A model generated the notes under the pieces. It was not told where the DNA came from and made no database searches. It saw only the letters and a list, made by a program, of their open reading frames with translations. This document shows, piece by piece, positions 16,715-25,297 of a stretch of DNA of 64,000 nucleotides. Source of the DNA: Flavobacterium sp. KACC 22761. GTDB lineage: Bacteria; Bacteroidota; Bacteroidia; Flavobacteriales; Flavobacteriaceae. Location of the stretch: the NCBI RefSeq assembly GCF_034058155.1, contig NZ_CP139148.1, forward strand, positions 4,980,593 to 5,044,592, given 5' to 3'. The first letter of the stretch is position 1. Every line of letters begins with the position of its first letter. Position numbers and translations under genes: made by a program.

Positions 16715-17974
16715 ATGTCAACTCAAACTAAACAATTTAATATTCACGAAGACTGGACCGTAGTAATTCTCGGATTTTTAATCATTGGGATTTCACTTTT
16801 TATCTTTCTTCCCGAAGTTCCCGTTTTCAGTTGGTCAAATAGTACCGATTTGAAAACGAAAATATTTGATTTTGAAAACCTAAAAGTTCTTCTGATTCAA
16901 TTTATATATCTGATTTCAATCGGGACTTTAGGCGTTTTTTTAATTGGAAAATCAGTTAAATATTTTCTGCTGACTTTTCCATTATTGTATATTTTAACTT
17001 TGATTGCCTTAATTCTGGCGGGAAATTCGGCTATAAAATCTATCAATTTAGAAGCTGTCATTTTCAGTTTGATAATTGGTTTAGCAATTGGGAATTTCTT
17101 CAAACTTCCTGACTGGTTTCGCTCGGCACTATCTACAGAATTATTCGTCAAAATCGGATTGGTTTTATTGGGAACCAGTGTAATTTTCTCTGATATTTTA
17201 AAAGCCGGTTCGCTCGGATTAATTCAAGCTTTGGTTGTTGTTTTGTCTGTCTGGTATTTTGCCTTTTGGCTTTGCCGAAAATTAAAAGTCGATGACGAAT
17301 TAACGATGATGATTTCCAGCGCCGTATCCATCTGCGGGGTTTCTGCCGCGATTGCAACTTCGGGCGCTATCAAAGGTGATTCTAAAAAACTGTCTTATGT
17401 CATTTCTATTGTTTTGGTAACCGCCATTCCAATGATGATTTTCATGCCGATAATTGCAAAATATTTCAACTTTCCTGAAGAAGTTACTGGCGCTTGGCTC
17501 GGCGGAAGTATTGACACTTCGGGAGCTGTTGTGGCTTCTGGAACTTTAGTAGGCGAAACGGCTTTAAAAATCAGTACGATTGTAAAATTTTCGCAGAATG
17601 TTTTATTAGGTTTGGCAGCATTTGCAATTTCGGTTTATTGGACTTACACACATAATAAATCGGCGGAAGCTTTAGAATCAAAACCTACTTTAAAAGTAAT
17701 TTGGGAACGCTTTCCAAAATTTGTTATTGGCTTTATTCTAGCTTCTCTCCTATTTTCATTTTTTATTACTTCAGAAGTTCGCGATTCTGTAAAAGACAGT
17801 TTGAAAAATTTGCAAGGAATCTGGTTTGCTTTGGCTTTTACTAGCATTGGTTTAGAAACTAATTTTAAAGATTTATTTGCTAACAATAGTCGTAAACCGT
17901 TGTATGCTTTTTTATTGGCGCAATTATTTAATGTTATTGTTACGCTGATTATCGCTTTTTTCTTGTTTGGATAA
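16715..17974 (+). CDS. YeiH/UPF0324-family membrane permease (putative sulfate or sulfur-compound transporter)
   Basis: The 419-residue protein has about ten membrane segments and the conserved half-motifs VSICGVSAAIATSGAIKGD and GGSIDTSGAVVASGTLVGE. These identify the YeiH family, often annotated as putative sulfate exporters. The substrate is not firmly established for the family. In a locus with three sulfatases and cysteine genes, handling of released sulfate or another sulfur anion is plausible. It is the last gene of the first unit. Confidence 0.85.
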   Translation: MSTQTKQFNIHEDWTVVILGFLIIGISLFIFLPEVPVFSWSNSTDLKTKIFDFENLKVLLIQFIYLISIGTLGVFLIGKSVKYFLLTFPLLYILTLIALILAGNSAIKSINLEAVIFSLIIGLAIGNFFKLPDWFRSALSTELFVKIGLVLLGTSVIFSDILKAGSLGLIQALVVVLSVWYFAFWLCRKLKVDDELTMMISSAVSICGVSAAIATSGAIKGDSKKLSYVISIVLVTAIPMMIFMPIIAKYFNFPEEVTGAWLGGSIDTSGAVVASGTLVGETALKISTIVKFSQNVLLGLAAFAISVYWTYTHNKSAEALESKPTLKVIWERFPKFVIGFILASLLFSFFITSEVRDSVKDSLKNLQGIWFALAFTSIGLETNFKDLFANNSRKPLYAFLLAQLFNVIVTLIIAFFLFG

Positions 17975-17982
17975 TTTCTTTT

Positions 17983-18155
17983 AGCCACGAATTCCACCAA
18001 TTTTCACAAATTTAATTCGTATTAATTCGTGTAATTCGTGGCGGACTACCCTGTTTGTCATTACTAAACTTTGACAAAGTTCTTCCTAATCTTTTTGCCA
18101 CAAATTTCATCAATTTCCACAAATTTAATTCGTGTTAATTCGTGTAATTCGTGGC
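17983..18155. repeat. Direct repeat pair of GCCAC(A/G)AATT elements
   Basis: Two copies of a roughly 60-base element (17983-18042 and 18096-18155) each start GCCAC(G/A)AATT and end TTCGTGTAATTCGTGGC, so each is itself an inverted repeat. They separate the permease gene from leader 2 and resemble the element at 2718-2799. Confidence 0.8.
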
Positions 18156-18205
18156 AAATCATTTCGCTCTCACTTCTTTTTTCAAAAAAAAATCAAGATA
18201 AATTT

Positions 18206-18255
18206 GGTTTTTACAATATTAAACATAACTTTGTCTATAGAACTAGTAGAGTTTA
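18206..18255 (+). promoter_or_regulatory. Conserved upstream box of leader 2
   Basis: AACTTTGTCTATAG at 18227-18240 continues with AACTAGTAGAGTTTA. It differs from the box at 5534-5562 at only two of 29 bases. The flanking 21 bases are also conserved. It begins 47 bases before the leader TTG. Confidence 0.6.
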
Positions 18256-18273
18256 ATATTTAAAACTTGCATT

Positions 18274-18360
18274 TTGAAAACAATAGCACACAGAACGTCT
18301 TTCATTCTTCCTAAAAATTACGCCTATAACACTATTTGTTATATGTGTAGCTGTTGTTAA
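18274..18360 (+). CDS. Leader peptide 2 of the sulfur island, 28 residues, C-terminus MCSCC
   Basis: TTG at 18274 opens a 28-codon frame that ends TAA at 18358. It shares MKT at the start and the pattern ILPKxYxYNTxCYMCxCC at the end with leader 1, without indels. Differences include two synonymous changes in conserved Tyr and Cys codons, which favours translation over pure RNA conservation. The hairpin TATAAC / GTTATA (18325-18343) is kept. Sulfatase 3, cysE, cysM and the encapsulin genes follow. Confidence 0.6.
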   Translation: MKTIAHRTSFILPKNYAYNTICYMCSCC

Positions 18361-18501
18361 TTCTCCTATTCGTTTGTTATGATTTTGCCTAATTCAAAAT
18401 CGGAACAAACCCCACTTTTACTTCAATTTTATTTACAGCATATTTTGCAATTCGCTTCAAACGAAGTTGCTCCATACTATTATATCATTAAGAAAAAAAG
18501 G

Positions 18502-18548
18502 AATTTCTGCGGCAACAGAAAACCGTCAATTAAAGAACATTTATCACT
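18502..18548 (+). promoter_or_regulatory. Leader 2 hairpin block shared with leader 1
   Basis: TTTCTG-CGGCAA-CAGAAA (18504-18521) followed by TTAAAGAACATTTATCACT is shared with 5909-5955. Between the hairpin and the tail the two loci differ in sequence and by one base in length. The block ends about 40 bases before the sulfatase 3 ATG. Confidence 0.55.
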
Positions 18549-18586
18549 TTCAAAACAAAAAAACAACAAACAAAAAGCATTTTAAA

Positions 18587-20242
18587 ATGAAGAATAAAAT
18601 TACCTCAATAGTATTTTCCGCCTTGATAATCGGAGCTACAAGTTTTACAAAAGCAAACGCTCAGAATACTTCAAAACCAAATATCATTCTGATTATGGTC
18701 GATGATATGGGCTATTCAGATTTAGGAAATTATGGTTCTGAAATCAAAACGCCAAATTTGGATAAATTGGCGAGTGAAGGTTTGCGTTTACGTGAATTCT
18801 ATAATAACTCGATTTGTGCGCCAACAAGAGCTTCTCTCCTAACTGGCCAATATCAGCATAAAGCCGGAGTTGGTTTTTTTGATGTCAATTTGGGATTACC
18901 AGCGTATCAAGGCTATTTGAACAAGGAATCTTTGACTTTGGGAGAAGTTTTCCGTTCTGGTGGTTATAGCACGATTTTATCAGGAAAATGGCATGTAGGT
19001 TCTGAAGATCAGGCGCAATGGCCCAATCAGAGAGGTTTTGATAAATTTTATGGCATCTTAAAAGGCGCATCCAATTATTTTGATACAAAGCCTTTGCCTT
19101 TCGGAAAAACACCTTATCCTGTAAAATTAATTCGAAATAATGAAGAACTTCATCCAAAAGATGATTCTTATTATTTTACAGATGAAATTGGAAACAATGC
19201 TGTGGCCTTTTTAGACGAGCAAAACAAAGAAAACAAACCTTTCTTTTTGTATTTAGCTTTTACTGCACCACACTGGCCGTTGCAGGCAAAACCAGTTGAT
19301 ATTGCGAAATACAGAGGAAAATTTGACGAAGGCTGGGATGTTTTAAGAGAAAAAAGAATCGAGAAACTAAAAGCTAGCGGTATTTTGCCTGCCAATCAAA
19401 CCGTTTCACCAAAAGATCCTGAAGTTCCAGAATGGAATAAATTATCGTACGACGAAAAACAATTCTGGAAAGCCAAAATGGAAGTTTACGCCGCAATGGT
19501 TGACAACATGGACCAAAATGTAGGCAAAGTTTTGGACAAACTAAAAGCGCTTAAAAAAGATAAAAACACATTGATTATTTTCATTTCAGATAATGGCGCT
19601 CAAGGCGGATTCAATACTTACAATCCACTTGGAAGAGGTTTGGTTCGAAATGACGGTCCAATTGGAACTTCGGGATCATTTGATTATCAGGAACAAAACT
19701 GGGCTTATTTATCAAATACGCCACTTCAGCAATATAAAAACAATATGCACGAAGGCGGTTTCAGTTCTCCGTTTATTGCTTGGTTTCCATCAAAAATAAA
19801 AGCCGGAAGAATTGATAAGGGAACCGGACATATTATTGACCTCGCTCCTACTTTTTATGAATTGGCTGGAATTCAATATCCAAAAGAATATAATGGTGTA
19901 ACTGCAAACCCGCTTCCAGGGAAAAGTTTGTTGCCGGTTTTATTTGATAATGTTTCAGAAGTAAACCGAGGCGAACCACTTTTCTGGGAAAGAGCCGGAA
20001 ATAGAGCTGTTCGTGATGGAAAATGGAAATTGGTTTCCATTTATCCTTCTTACGAATGGGAACTTTATAATCTCGAAACCGATCGTGGCGAAACAACAAA
20101 TGTAGCACAGCAAAATCCGGGAATTGTGAATAAACTTTCGGCTTCTTATTTTGAATGGGCAGATCGCACTGGAGTTGTCGAATACAGCAAATTCAAACTT
20201 AAGCCAGAAGTAATGCCCGGTGGCGCATCTCTCAAGAAATAA
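18587..20242 (+). CDS. Type I sulfatase (arylsulfatase-like), sulfatase 3
   Basis: The ATG at 18587 gives 551 residues with a signal peptide (MKNKITSIVFSALIIGATSF, cleaved near ANAQ). An earlier in-frame ATG at 18467 would add 40 residues encoded by the leader. The metal-binding start is NIILIMVDDMGYSDLG and the activation motif is CAPTRASLLTGQY with Cys77. FISDNGAQGG completes the metal site. It is the first gene of the second unit and lies 30 bases before cysE. This places sulfate release and cysteine synthesis in one transcript. Confidence 0.92.
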   Translation: MKNKITSIVFSALIIGATSFTKANAQNTSKPNIILIMVDDMGYSDLGNYGSEIKTPNLDKLASEGLRLREFYNNSICAPTRASLLTGQYQHKAGVGFFDVNLGLPAYQGYLNKESLTLGEVFRSGGYSTILSGKWHVGSEDQAQWPNQRGFDKFYGILKGASNYFDTKPLPFGKTPYPVKLIRNNEELHPKDDSYYFTDEIGNNAVAFLDEQNKENKPFFLYLAFTAPHWPLQAKPVDIAKYRGKFDEGWDVLREKRIEKLKASGILPANQTVSPKDPEVPEWNKLSYDEKQFWKAKMEVYAAMVDNMDQNVGKVLDKLKALKKDKNTLIIFISDNGAQGGFNTYNPLGRGLVRNDGPIGTSGSFDYQEQNWAYLSNTPLQQYKNNMHEGGFSSPFIAWFPSKIKAGRIDKGTGHIIDLAPTFYELAGIQYPKEYNGVTANPLPGKSLLPVLFDNVSEVNRGEPLFWERAGNRAVRDGKWKLVSIYPSYEWELYNLETDRGETTNVAQQNPGIVNKLSASYFEWADRTGVVEYSKFKLKPEVMPGGASLKK

Positions 20243-20272
20243 AAATCTTTTTCTAACCATAAAATAATCACT

Positions 20273-21094
20273 ATGAGTTCATTTTATCAAGAAATAGCAA
20301 AACAGCATCATGACTTAATTATTCTGCCTGAGAAAAAACTAATACATCAGTTTATAGATGATTTGTTTGTCATTTTATTTTCGAATACCTCAAAATCATT
20401 AGAATCTGAGGCGACAATCAAATACAAATTCAATCAATTGCAAAAACAGTTTGATGAATTGGTTTTGGATTTTTCGCCAAAAAGCGATCAAAAACTGCAA
20501 ACTAAAATCTTTTTTGAAGCGATTCCGCATTTGCACAAAAAAGCATTAAACGATGCTTTAACCATATTTACAAAAGATCCTGCGGCCAAATCTCTTGAAG
20601 AAGTTTTATACTCGTATCCTGGTTTTTTCGCTATTGCCGTTTACCGATTTTCGCATCAGCTTTGGGAGCAGGATTTAAAATTATTGGCCAGAACAATTTC
20701 AGAATATGCTCATATTAAAACGAGCATCGAAATTCATCCCGGAGCACAAATTGGAAATGATTTTGCAATCGATCACGGAACAGGAATCGTGATTGGCGAA
20801 ACAACAATTATTGGCGATAATGTACAAATTTACCAAGGTGTTACGCTGGGTGCTTTGAGTGTAAAAAAAGAGGAAGCCTTCGTAAAAAGACATCCAACGA
20901 TTGAAGACAATGTTATTATTTACGCCAACAGCACCATTCTTGGCGGTCAAACTACAGTAGGAAAAGATTCTATTATTGGCGGAAATGTCTGGCTGACTTA
21001 TACCGTTCCTTCAAATTCTGTTGTGTACCATAAAAACGAAATCAAAATTCGAGACAATAATCCTTTTCCCGCCCCCATTTTTTATTCTATTTAA
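20273..21094 (+). CDS. cysE: Serine O-acetyltransferase
   Basis: The 273-residue protein has an alpha-helical N-terminal half and a left-handed beta-helix with hexapeptide repeats. The beta-helix includes IHPGAQIGNDFAIDHGTGIV, where Asp and His of the DHG motif serve catalysis. It makes O-acetylserine from serine and acetyl-CoA, the first step of cysteine synthesis. The domain order matches the SAT type often named EpsC in Bacteroidetes. The next gene encodes the enzyme that uses its product. Confidence 0.93.
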   Translation: MSSFYQEIAKQHHDLIILPEKKLIHQFIDDLFVILFSNTSKSLESEATIKYKFNQLQKQFDELVLDFSPKSDQKLQTKIFFEAIPHLHKKALNDALTIFTKDPAAKSLEEVLYSYPGFFAIAVYRFSHQLWEQDLKLLARTISEYAHIKTSIEIHPGAQIGNDFAIDHGTGIVIGETTIIGDNVQIYQGVTLGALSVKKEEAFVKRHPTIEDNVIIYANSTILGGQTTVGKDSIIGGNVWLTYTVPSNSVVYHKNEIKIRDNNPFPAPIFYSI

Positions 21095-21109
21095 AATATC
21101 AAAACTCAC

Positions 21110-22021
21110 ATGAAATATCAAAACATTTTAGAAACAATTGGAAACACTCCTCACATTCGATTAAACAAACTTTTTAAATCACATGAAGTGTGGATCAAAT
21201 TAGAAAAATCAAATCCAGGATCGAGCATTAAAGACCGAATTGCCTTAGCAATGATTGAAGACGCCGAACGAAAAGGGCTTATTAATGAAGATACTGTTAT
21301 TATTGAGCCAACTTCAGGAAATACAGGAATTGGGCTTTCATTAGTCGCCGCGGTAAAAGGTTATAAAGTAATTGTGGTAATGCCCGAATCAATGAGCATT
21401 GAGCGACGAAGAATTTTAAGTGCGTATGGCGCCGAATATGTCTTGACTCCAAGAGAAAAAGGAACTTCCGGAGCAGTTGAAAGAGCAAAAGAACTGGCTT
21501 CGACAATCAAGAATTCGTTTCTTCCTTCGCAATTTACCAATAAGGCAAATGTTGAAATTCATGAGAAAACAACTGCTCAGGAAATTTTAGCCGATTTTCC
21601 CGATGGCATTGACTATCTAATTACGGGAGTTGGAACTGGAGGACATATTACCGGAGTTTCTAAAATTTTGAAACAGCATTTTCCAAATCTGCAGACTTTT
21701 GCTGTTGAACCAGCATTATCTCCAGTTTTAAGTGGCGGACTTCCTTCTCCACATCCTTTTCAGGGAATTGGCGCCGGATTTATTCCCGAAGTTTTCAATC
21801 GAGAATATGTCGATCAAATTTTGACGGTTGACAAAAACGAATCGTACAATTTCACCAAAAAAATTGCCAAAGAAGAAGGCATTTTTGCAGGAATTTCAAC
21901 CGGCGCAGTACTTTCGGCAATTTCTAAAAAACTGAAAGATATTCCAGAAAATGCGGTGATTCTGACATTTAACTATGATACCGGAGAAAGATATTTATCT
22001 GTAGATGAGCTATTTGATTAA
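21110..22021 (+). CDS. cysM: Cysteine synthase (O-acetylserine sulfhydrylase)
   Basis: The 303-residue enzyme has the PLP-binding motif NPGSSIKDR with Lys41, and the phosphate-contacting TSGNTGIGL near residue 65. [10 protein letters not shown] follows further on. It replaces the acetyl group of O-acetylserine with sulfide or thiosulfate to give cysteine. Motif and length fit the CysM/CysK family; the name cysM is a choice by similarity and substrate preference is not proven. It lies 15 bases after cysE and 61 bases before the encapsulin gene. Confidence 0.92.
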   Translation: MKYQNILETIGNTPHIRLNKLFKSHEVWIKLEKSNPGSSIKDRIALAMIEDAERKGLINEDTVIIEPTSGNTGIGLSLVAAVKGYKVIVVMPESMSIERRRILSAYGAEYVLTPREKGTSGAVERAKELASTIKNSFLPSQFTNKANVEIHEKTTAQEILADFPDGIDYLITGVGTGGHITGVSKILKQHFPNLQTFAVEPALSPVLSGGLPSPHPFQGIGAGFIPEVFNREYVDQILTVDKNESYNFTKKIAKEEGIFAGISTGAVLSAISKKLKDIPENAVILTFNYDTGERYLSVDELFD

Positions 22022-22082
22022 AATTATGAATAACTTTAAGCAAGCAAAAAATAAATTATAAACCTATTAAATAACCAAAAAA

Positions 22083-23003
22083 ATGGCAGAATCTAAACAA
22101 CAACAGACCGCATTAGGCGATGTTGCAGCAAGACAACTCGCGATTGCAACACGTACCGTACCCCAAATTGGAACCACTTCTCCACGCTGGCTAACGCATC
22201 TTTTGCATTGGACACCTGTAGAATCGGGAGTTTTTCGTTTGAACAAAGTAAAAAATGCCAACCACATTGAAGTCGATTGTTCTGCACGCGACGAAAGAGT
22301 TTTACCAAACACTTTTGTTGATTATATCGAAAATCCAAGAGAGTACAATCTTGCCGCCGTTCAGACTATTGTAGAAGTTCACACTCGAGTTTCTGACTTG
22401 TACAGTAAGCCTTATAATCAAATTTCTGAACAGCTACGTTTGGCAATAGAAACTATTAAAGAACGTCAGGAAAGTGAATTAATCAACAACAAAGATTACG
22501 GATTATTGAGCAACGTTGCTCCCTCGCAAATCATAAAAACCCGCACAGGCGCACCAACTCCAGATGATTTAGACGAATTGCTGACAAAAGTCTGGAAAGA
22601 ACCAGGTTTCTTTTTGCTTCATCCGTTGGCGATTGCCGCTTTTGGACGCGAATGTACGCGCAGAGGAGTTCCACCGCCAACTGTATCATTATTTGGTTCT
22701 CAATTTTTGACGTGGAGAGGAATTCCGCTTATTCCATCAGATAAATTGCCAATCGTAAAAGGAAAATCAAAAATCATTTTATTACGTACGGGTGAAAGCC
22801 GTCAAGGCGTAATTGGACTGATTCAGCCGGGATTACAAGGCGAACAATCTCCAGGATTATCTGTTCGTTTTATGGGAATTAATGAAAAAGCGATTGCTTC
22901 TTACCTAGTTTCACTTTATTGTTCTTTAGCCATTTTGGTTGATGATGCCATCGCTGTTTTAGAGGATGTCGAAATAGGAAAGTATCATGAATACAAATAC
23001 TAA
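22083..23003 (+). CDS. Family 2A encapsulin shell protein (SrpI-like)
   Basis: The 306-residue sequence begins MAESKQQQTALGDVAARQLA and continues with ATRTVPQIGTTSPRWLTHLL. It contains HWTPVESGVFRLNKV and an E-loop region rich in DERVLPNTFVDY. The central FGRECTRRGVPPPTV and WRGIPLIPSDKLP segments are characteristic of SrpI-type shells with an HK97 fold. Family 2A members form nanocompartments that enclose a cysteine desulfurase, and SrpI of Synechococcus is induced by sulfur starvation. There is no inserted cyclic-nucleotide domain, so it is 2A and not 2B. The cargo gene overlaps its last 17 bases, implying translational coupling. Confidence 0.92.
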   Translation: MAESKQQQTALGDVAARQLAIATRTVPQIGTTSPRWLTHLLHWTPVESGVFRLNKVKNANHIEVDCSARDERVLPNTFVDYIENPREYNLAAVQTIVEVHTRVSDLYSKPYNQISEQLRLAIETIKERQESELINNKDYGLLSNVAPSQIIKTRTGAPTPDDLDELLTKVWKEPGFFLLHPLAIAAFGRECTRRGVPPPTVSLFGSQFLTWRGIPLIPSDKLPIVKGKSKIILLRTGESRQGVIGLIQPGLQGEQSPGLSVRFMGINEKAIASYLVSLYCSLAILVDDAIAVLEDVEIGKYHEYKY

Positions 23004-24912
23004 CATAAACGGTTTGCCAAACATTGACGAGCTGCAAAAATTAGCCAACGAACTGTTCAGTACTTTGCCCAACGAATTTCCAAAGGAAATCTCATTGAGT
23101 CCAGACAAAAACGAACATCCGCGGGCTACAAAAATTGCAGAAACACTGCTGGAGGCCGGAAATGTAAATTCAATAAATGCATTTCCTGCTTATAGTCCGT
23201 CACATGTTTTGCCTGTACAACATTCTTTCAGCGGTTTTGGAGTTTCTCCATCTGTAGCAAATTATGGAAATACAGGCGCTTCGGTTTTGTATCCAAATGC
23301 TGGCGCTGGATTTTCTCCACAAAAAGAAAATTCTTTTGACAGCATTCACGATGACAACGGTTTAAACATTAATAATCCGCAAACAGGTTTTCATGATATC
23401 AATTTAAAAAACAGCGACGCTCCTCAGCTTAAGGAGGAATCTTTGTTTTCGTCGTTGCTTTTAAACGATCAGTATTTGCCTTTTCAGAGTGAAAATTCTT
23501 CTTTTGAAAATGAATTAAAAGCGGCCTTAGAAAGTGTGGATACTTTTTTCCGAAAAAGATCTGATTTTCCGTCAAGCGGAAATGAAAATTCGTATTATTT
23601 TTTAGAGCAGAATCCGTTCGCTTATTCAAAAAATACAAATGCGATTGTAGGAAGTTCTTTGGGAACAAATCCATTAAGTGGCAGTACAAGCTCACATTTC
23701 AATGCCGAATTAATCAAAAAAGATTTTCCAATTCTGAATGAAACCGTAAACGGAAAACCTTTAGTTTGGTTTGATAATGCGGCAACTACTCAAAAACCAA
23801 AATCGGTTATTGATCGAATTGCATATTTCTATGAACATGAAAATTCAAACATTCATCGTGCAGCGCATGAATTGGCAGCACGTGCTTCTGATGCTTATGA
23901 AGCCGCTCGCGAAAAAGTAAAAACCTTTTTGAATGCTTCATCTGTAAACGAAATTGTTTTTGTTCGTGGTGCTACTGAAGGAATAAATCTTGTCGCTTCG
24001 ACTTGGGGCGATCAAAATTTAAATTCTGGAGACGAAATTATTGTCAGCAATTTAGAACATCATGCGAACATTGTTCCGTGGAAAAGATTGGCTGATAAAA
24101 AAGGATTAAAACTTCGCGTAATTCCAGTCGACGATGATGGTCAGATTTTGCTCGACGAATATGAAAAACTGTTGAATTCAAAAACGCGATTGGTTGCTTT
24201 TACACAAGTTTCAAATGCTTTGGGAACAATAACTCCCGCCAAAAAAATAACCGAAATGGCTCATGCTACAGGTGCAAAAGTTTTAATTGACGGAGCACAA
24301 TCTGTTTCACACATGAAAGTTGATGTTCAGGATTTGAATCCCGATTGGCTGGTATTTTCAGGACATAAACTTTTTGGCCCAACGGGAATTGGAGCGTTAT
24401 ACGGAAAAGAAGATTTATTGAACGAAATGCAACCGTATCAATCTGGCGGAAACATGATTCAGGATGTAACTTTTGAGGAAATAAAATACCACAAAGCACC
24501 CAATCGTTTTGAAGCTGGAACGGGAAATATTGCCGATGCAATTGGTCTTGGCGCAGCAATTGATTACGTAACAAAACTTGGAATTGAGGCAATTGGACAA
24601 TATGAGCATTATTTGCTTGAATATGCAACAAGACAGCTGAAAGAAATTCCGGGTGTCAGATTGATTGGCACAGCAAAAGAAAAAGCGAGTGTATTATCTT
24701 TTAATTTGCAAGGTTATACAAACGATCAAGTTGGTCAAGCTTTAAACAAAGAAGGTGTCGCAGTTCGAACCGGACATCATTGTGCACAACCAATTTTGCG
24801 TAGAATGGGAGTTGAAACTACAGTTCGACCTTCTTTAGCATTTTATAATACGACACAAGATGTCGATACTTTTATCAGAACCTTATGGGAACTTAAAAAA
24901 GTTAAATTCTAA
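22987..24912 (+). CDS. Encapsulin cargo: SufS-type cysteine desulfurase with long disordered N-terminal domain
   Basis: The 641-residue protein joins a low-complexity N-terminal region (about 1-237, rich in Asn, Ser, Pro, Phe) to a complete SufS-like desulfurase. The extension holds LQKLANELFSTLP at residues 16-28 and YYFLEQNPF near 200; motifs of this kind mark cargo-loading domains of encapsulin desulfurases. The catalytic part has the PLP lysine Lys461 in SGHKLFGPTG and the active-site Cys599 in RTGHHCAQPIL. The enzyme releases sulfur from cysteine as a persulfide, making alanine. The start overlaps the encapsulin stop by 17 bases. Extension length and position strongly support packaging inside the shell. 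Confidence 0.93.
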   Translation: MNTNTNINGLPNIDELQKLANELFSTLPNEFPKEISLSPDKNEHPRATKIAETLLEAGNVNSINAFPAYSPSHVLPVQHSFSGFGVSPSVANYGNTGASVLYPNAGAGFSPQKENSFDSIHDDNGLNINNPQTGFHDINLKNSDAPQLKEESLFSSLLLNDQYLPFQSENSSFENELKAALESVDTFFRKRSDFPSSGNENSYYFLEQNPFAYSKNTNAIVGSSLGTNPLSGSTSSHFNAELIKKDFPILNETVNGKPLVWFDNAATTQKPKSVIDRIAYFYEHENSNIHRAAHELAARASDAYEAAREKVKTFLNASSVNEIVFVRGATEGINLVASTWGDQNLNSGDEIIVSNLEHHANIVPWKRLADKKGLKLRVIPVDDDGQILLDEYEKLLNSKTRLVAFTQVSNALGTITPAKKITEMAHATGAKVLIDGAQSVSHMKVDVQDLNPDWLVFSGHKLFGPTGIGALYGKEDLLNEMQPYQSGGNMIQDVTFEEIKYHKAPNRFEAGTGNIADAIGLGAAIDYVTKLGIEAIGQYEHYLLEYATRQLKEIPGVRLIGTAKEKASVLSFNLQGYTNDQVGQALNKEGVAVRTGHHCAQPILRRMGVETTVRPSLAFYNTTQDVDTFIRTLWELKKVKF

Positions 24913-24978
24913 AATATTGAGAATAGCTTCTCAACAATAATAATTACTTTTTTTTGATATTTTGAGTAATTATAATCC

Positions 24979-25013
24979 AAAGCGACTGTTTTCCTGAACA
25001 GTCGCTTTTTTAC
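24979..25013 (+). terminator. Intrinsic terminator of the cysteine/encapsulin operon
   Basis: Arms AAAGCGACTGTT (24979-24990) and AACAGTCGCTTT (24997-25008) pair perfectly around TTCCTG and are followed by a T-run. Confidence 0.92.
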
Positions 25014-25297
25014 TTTAAAATTTCCACTAGCAGGGATTTATTTCACATTTTGTTAGAAAAAACACATTTTTTAGCTGAATTTATGTTAATTCAATTCATT
25101 TATCACACAAAATAAAAAGTTTCGTTTAAAAATTAATCAATTTATTACATCCTTTTTTACAAATTCAAGCTTTTTAGGCTTCAAATGTTATAAATAATAC
25201 AAAAATAAATAATAATGTTATATTTAATGTTAAAAACAAGCTTTTGCTTAACATTAATTTAAGATATTTGAAAGAACTAATTCAAACACTATAAAAA
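25014..25297 (+). promoter_or_regulatory. Upstream region of the second susC gene with a long inverted repeat
   Basis: The region is very AT-rich. Perfect 10-base arms TTAATGTTAA (25224-25233) and TTAACATTAA (25248-25257) surround a 14-base centre, 41 bases before the susC ATG. This could be an operator or an RNA hairpin. No copy of the sulfur-island box or leader peptide is present. Confidence 0.5.

Noticed and set aside
18379..18585. 68-codon plus-strand frame in leader 2
   Set aside because: It overlaps the conserved hairpin block, has no counterpart in leader 1 and shows no family features.
10682..20242. Polysaccharide utilisation locus for a sulfated glycan
   Set aside because: SusC/SusD and sulfatases fit, but no glycoside hydrolase or lyase is present, and the downstream genes are for cysteine and sulfur.
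22067..22338. Two minus-strand frames over the encapsulin start
   Set aside because: They are antisense shadows of the strongly supported encapsulin gene.
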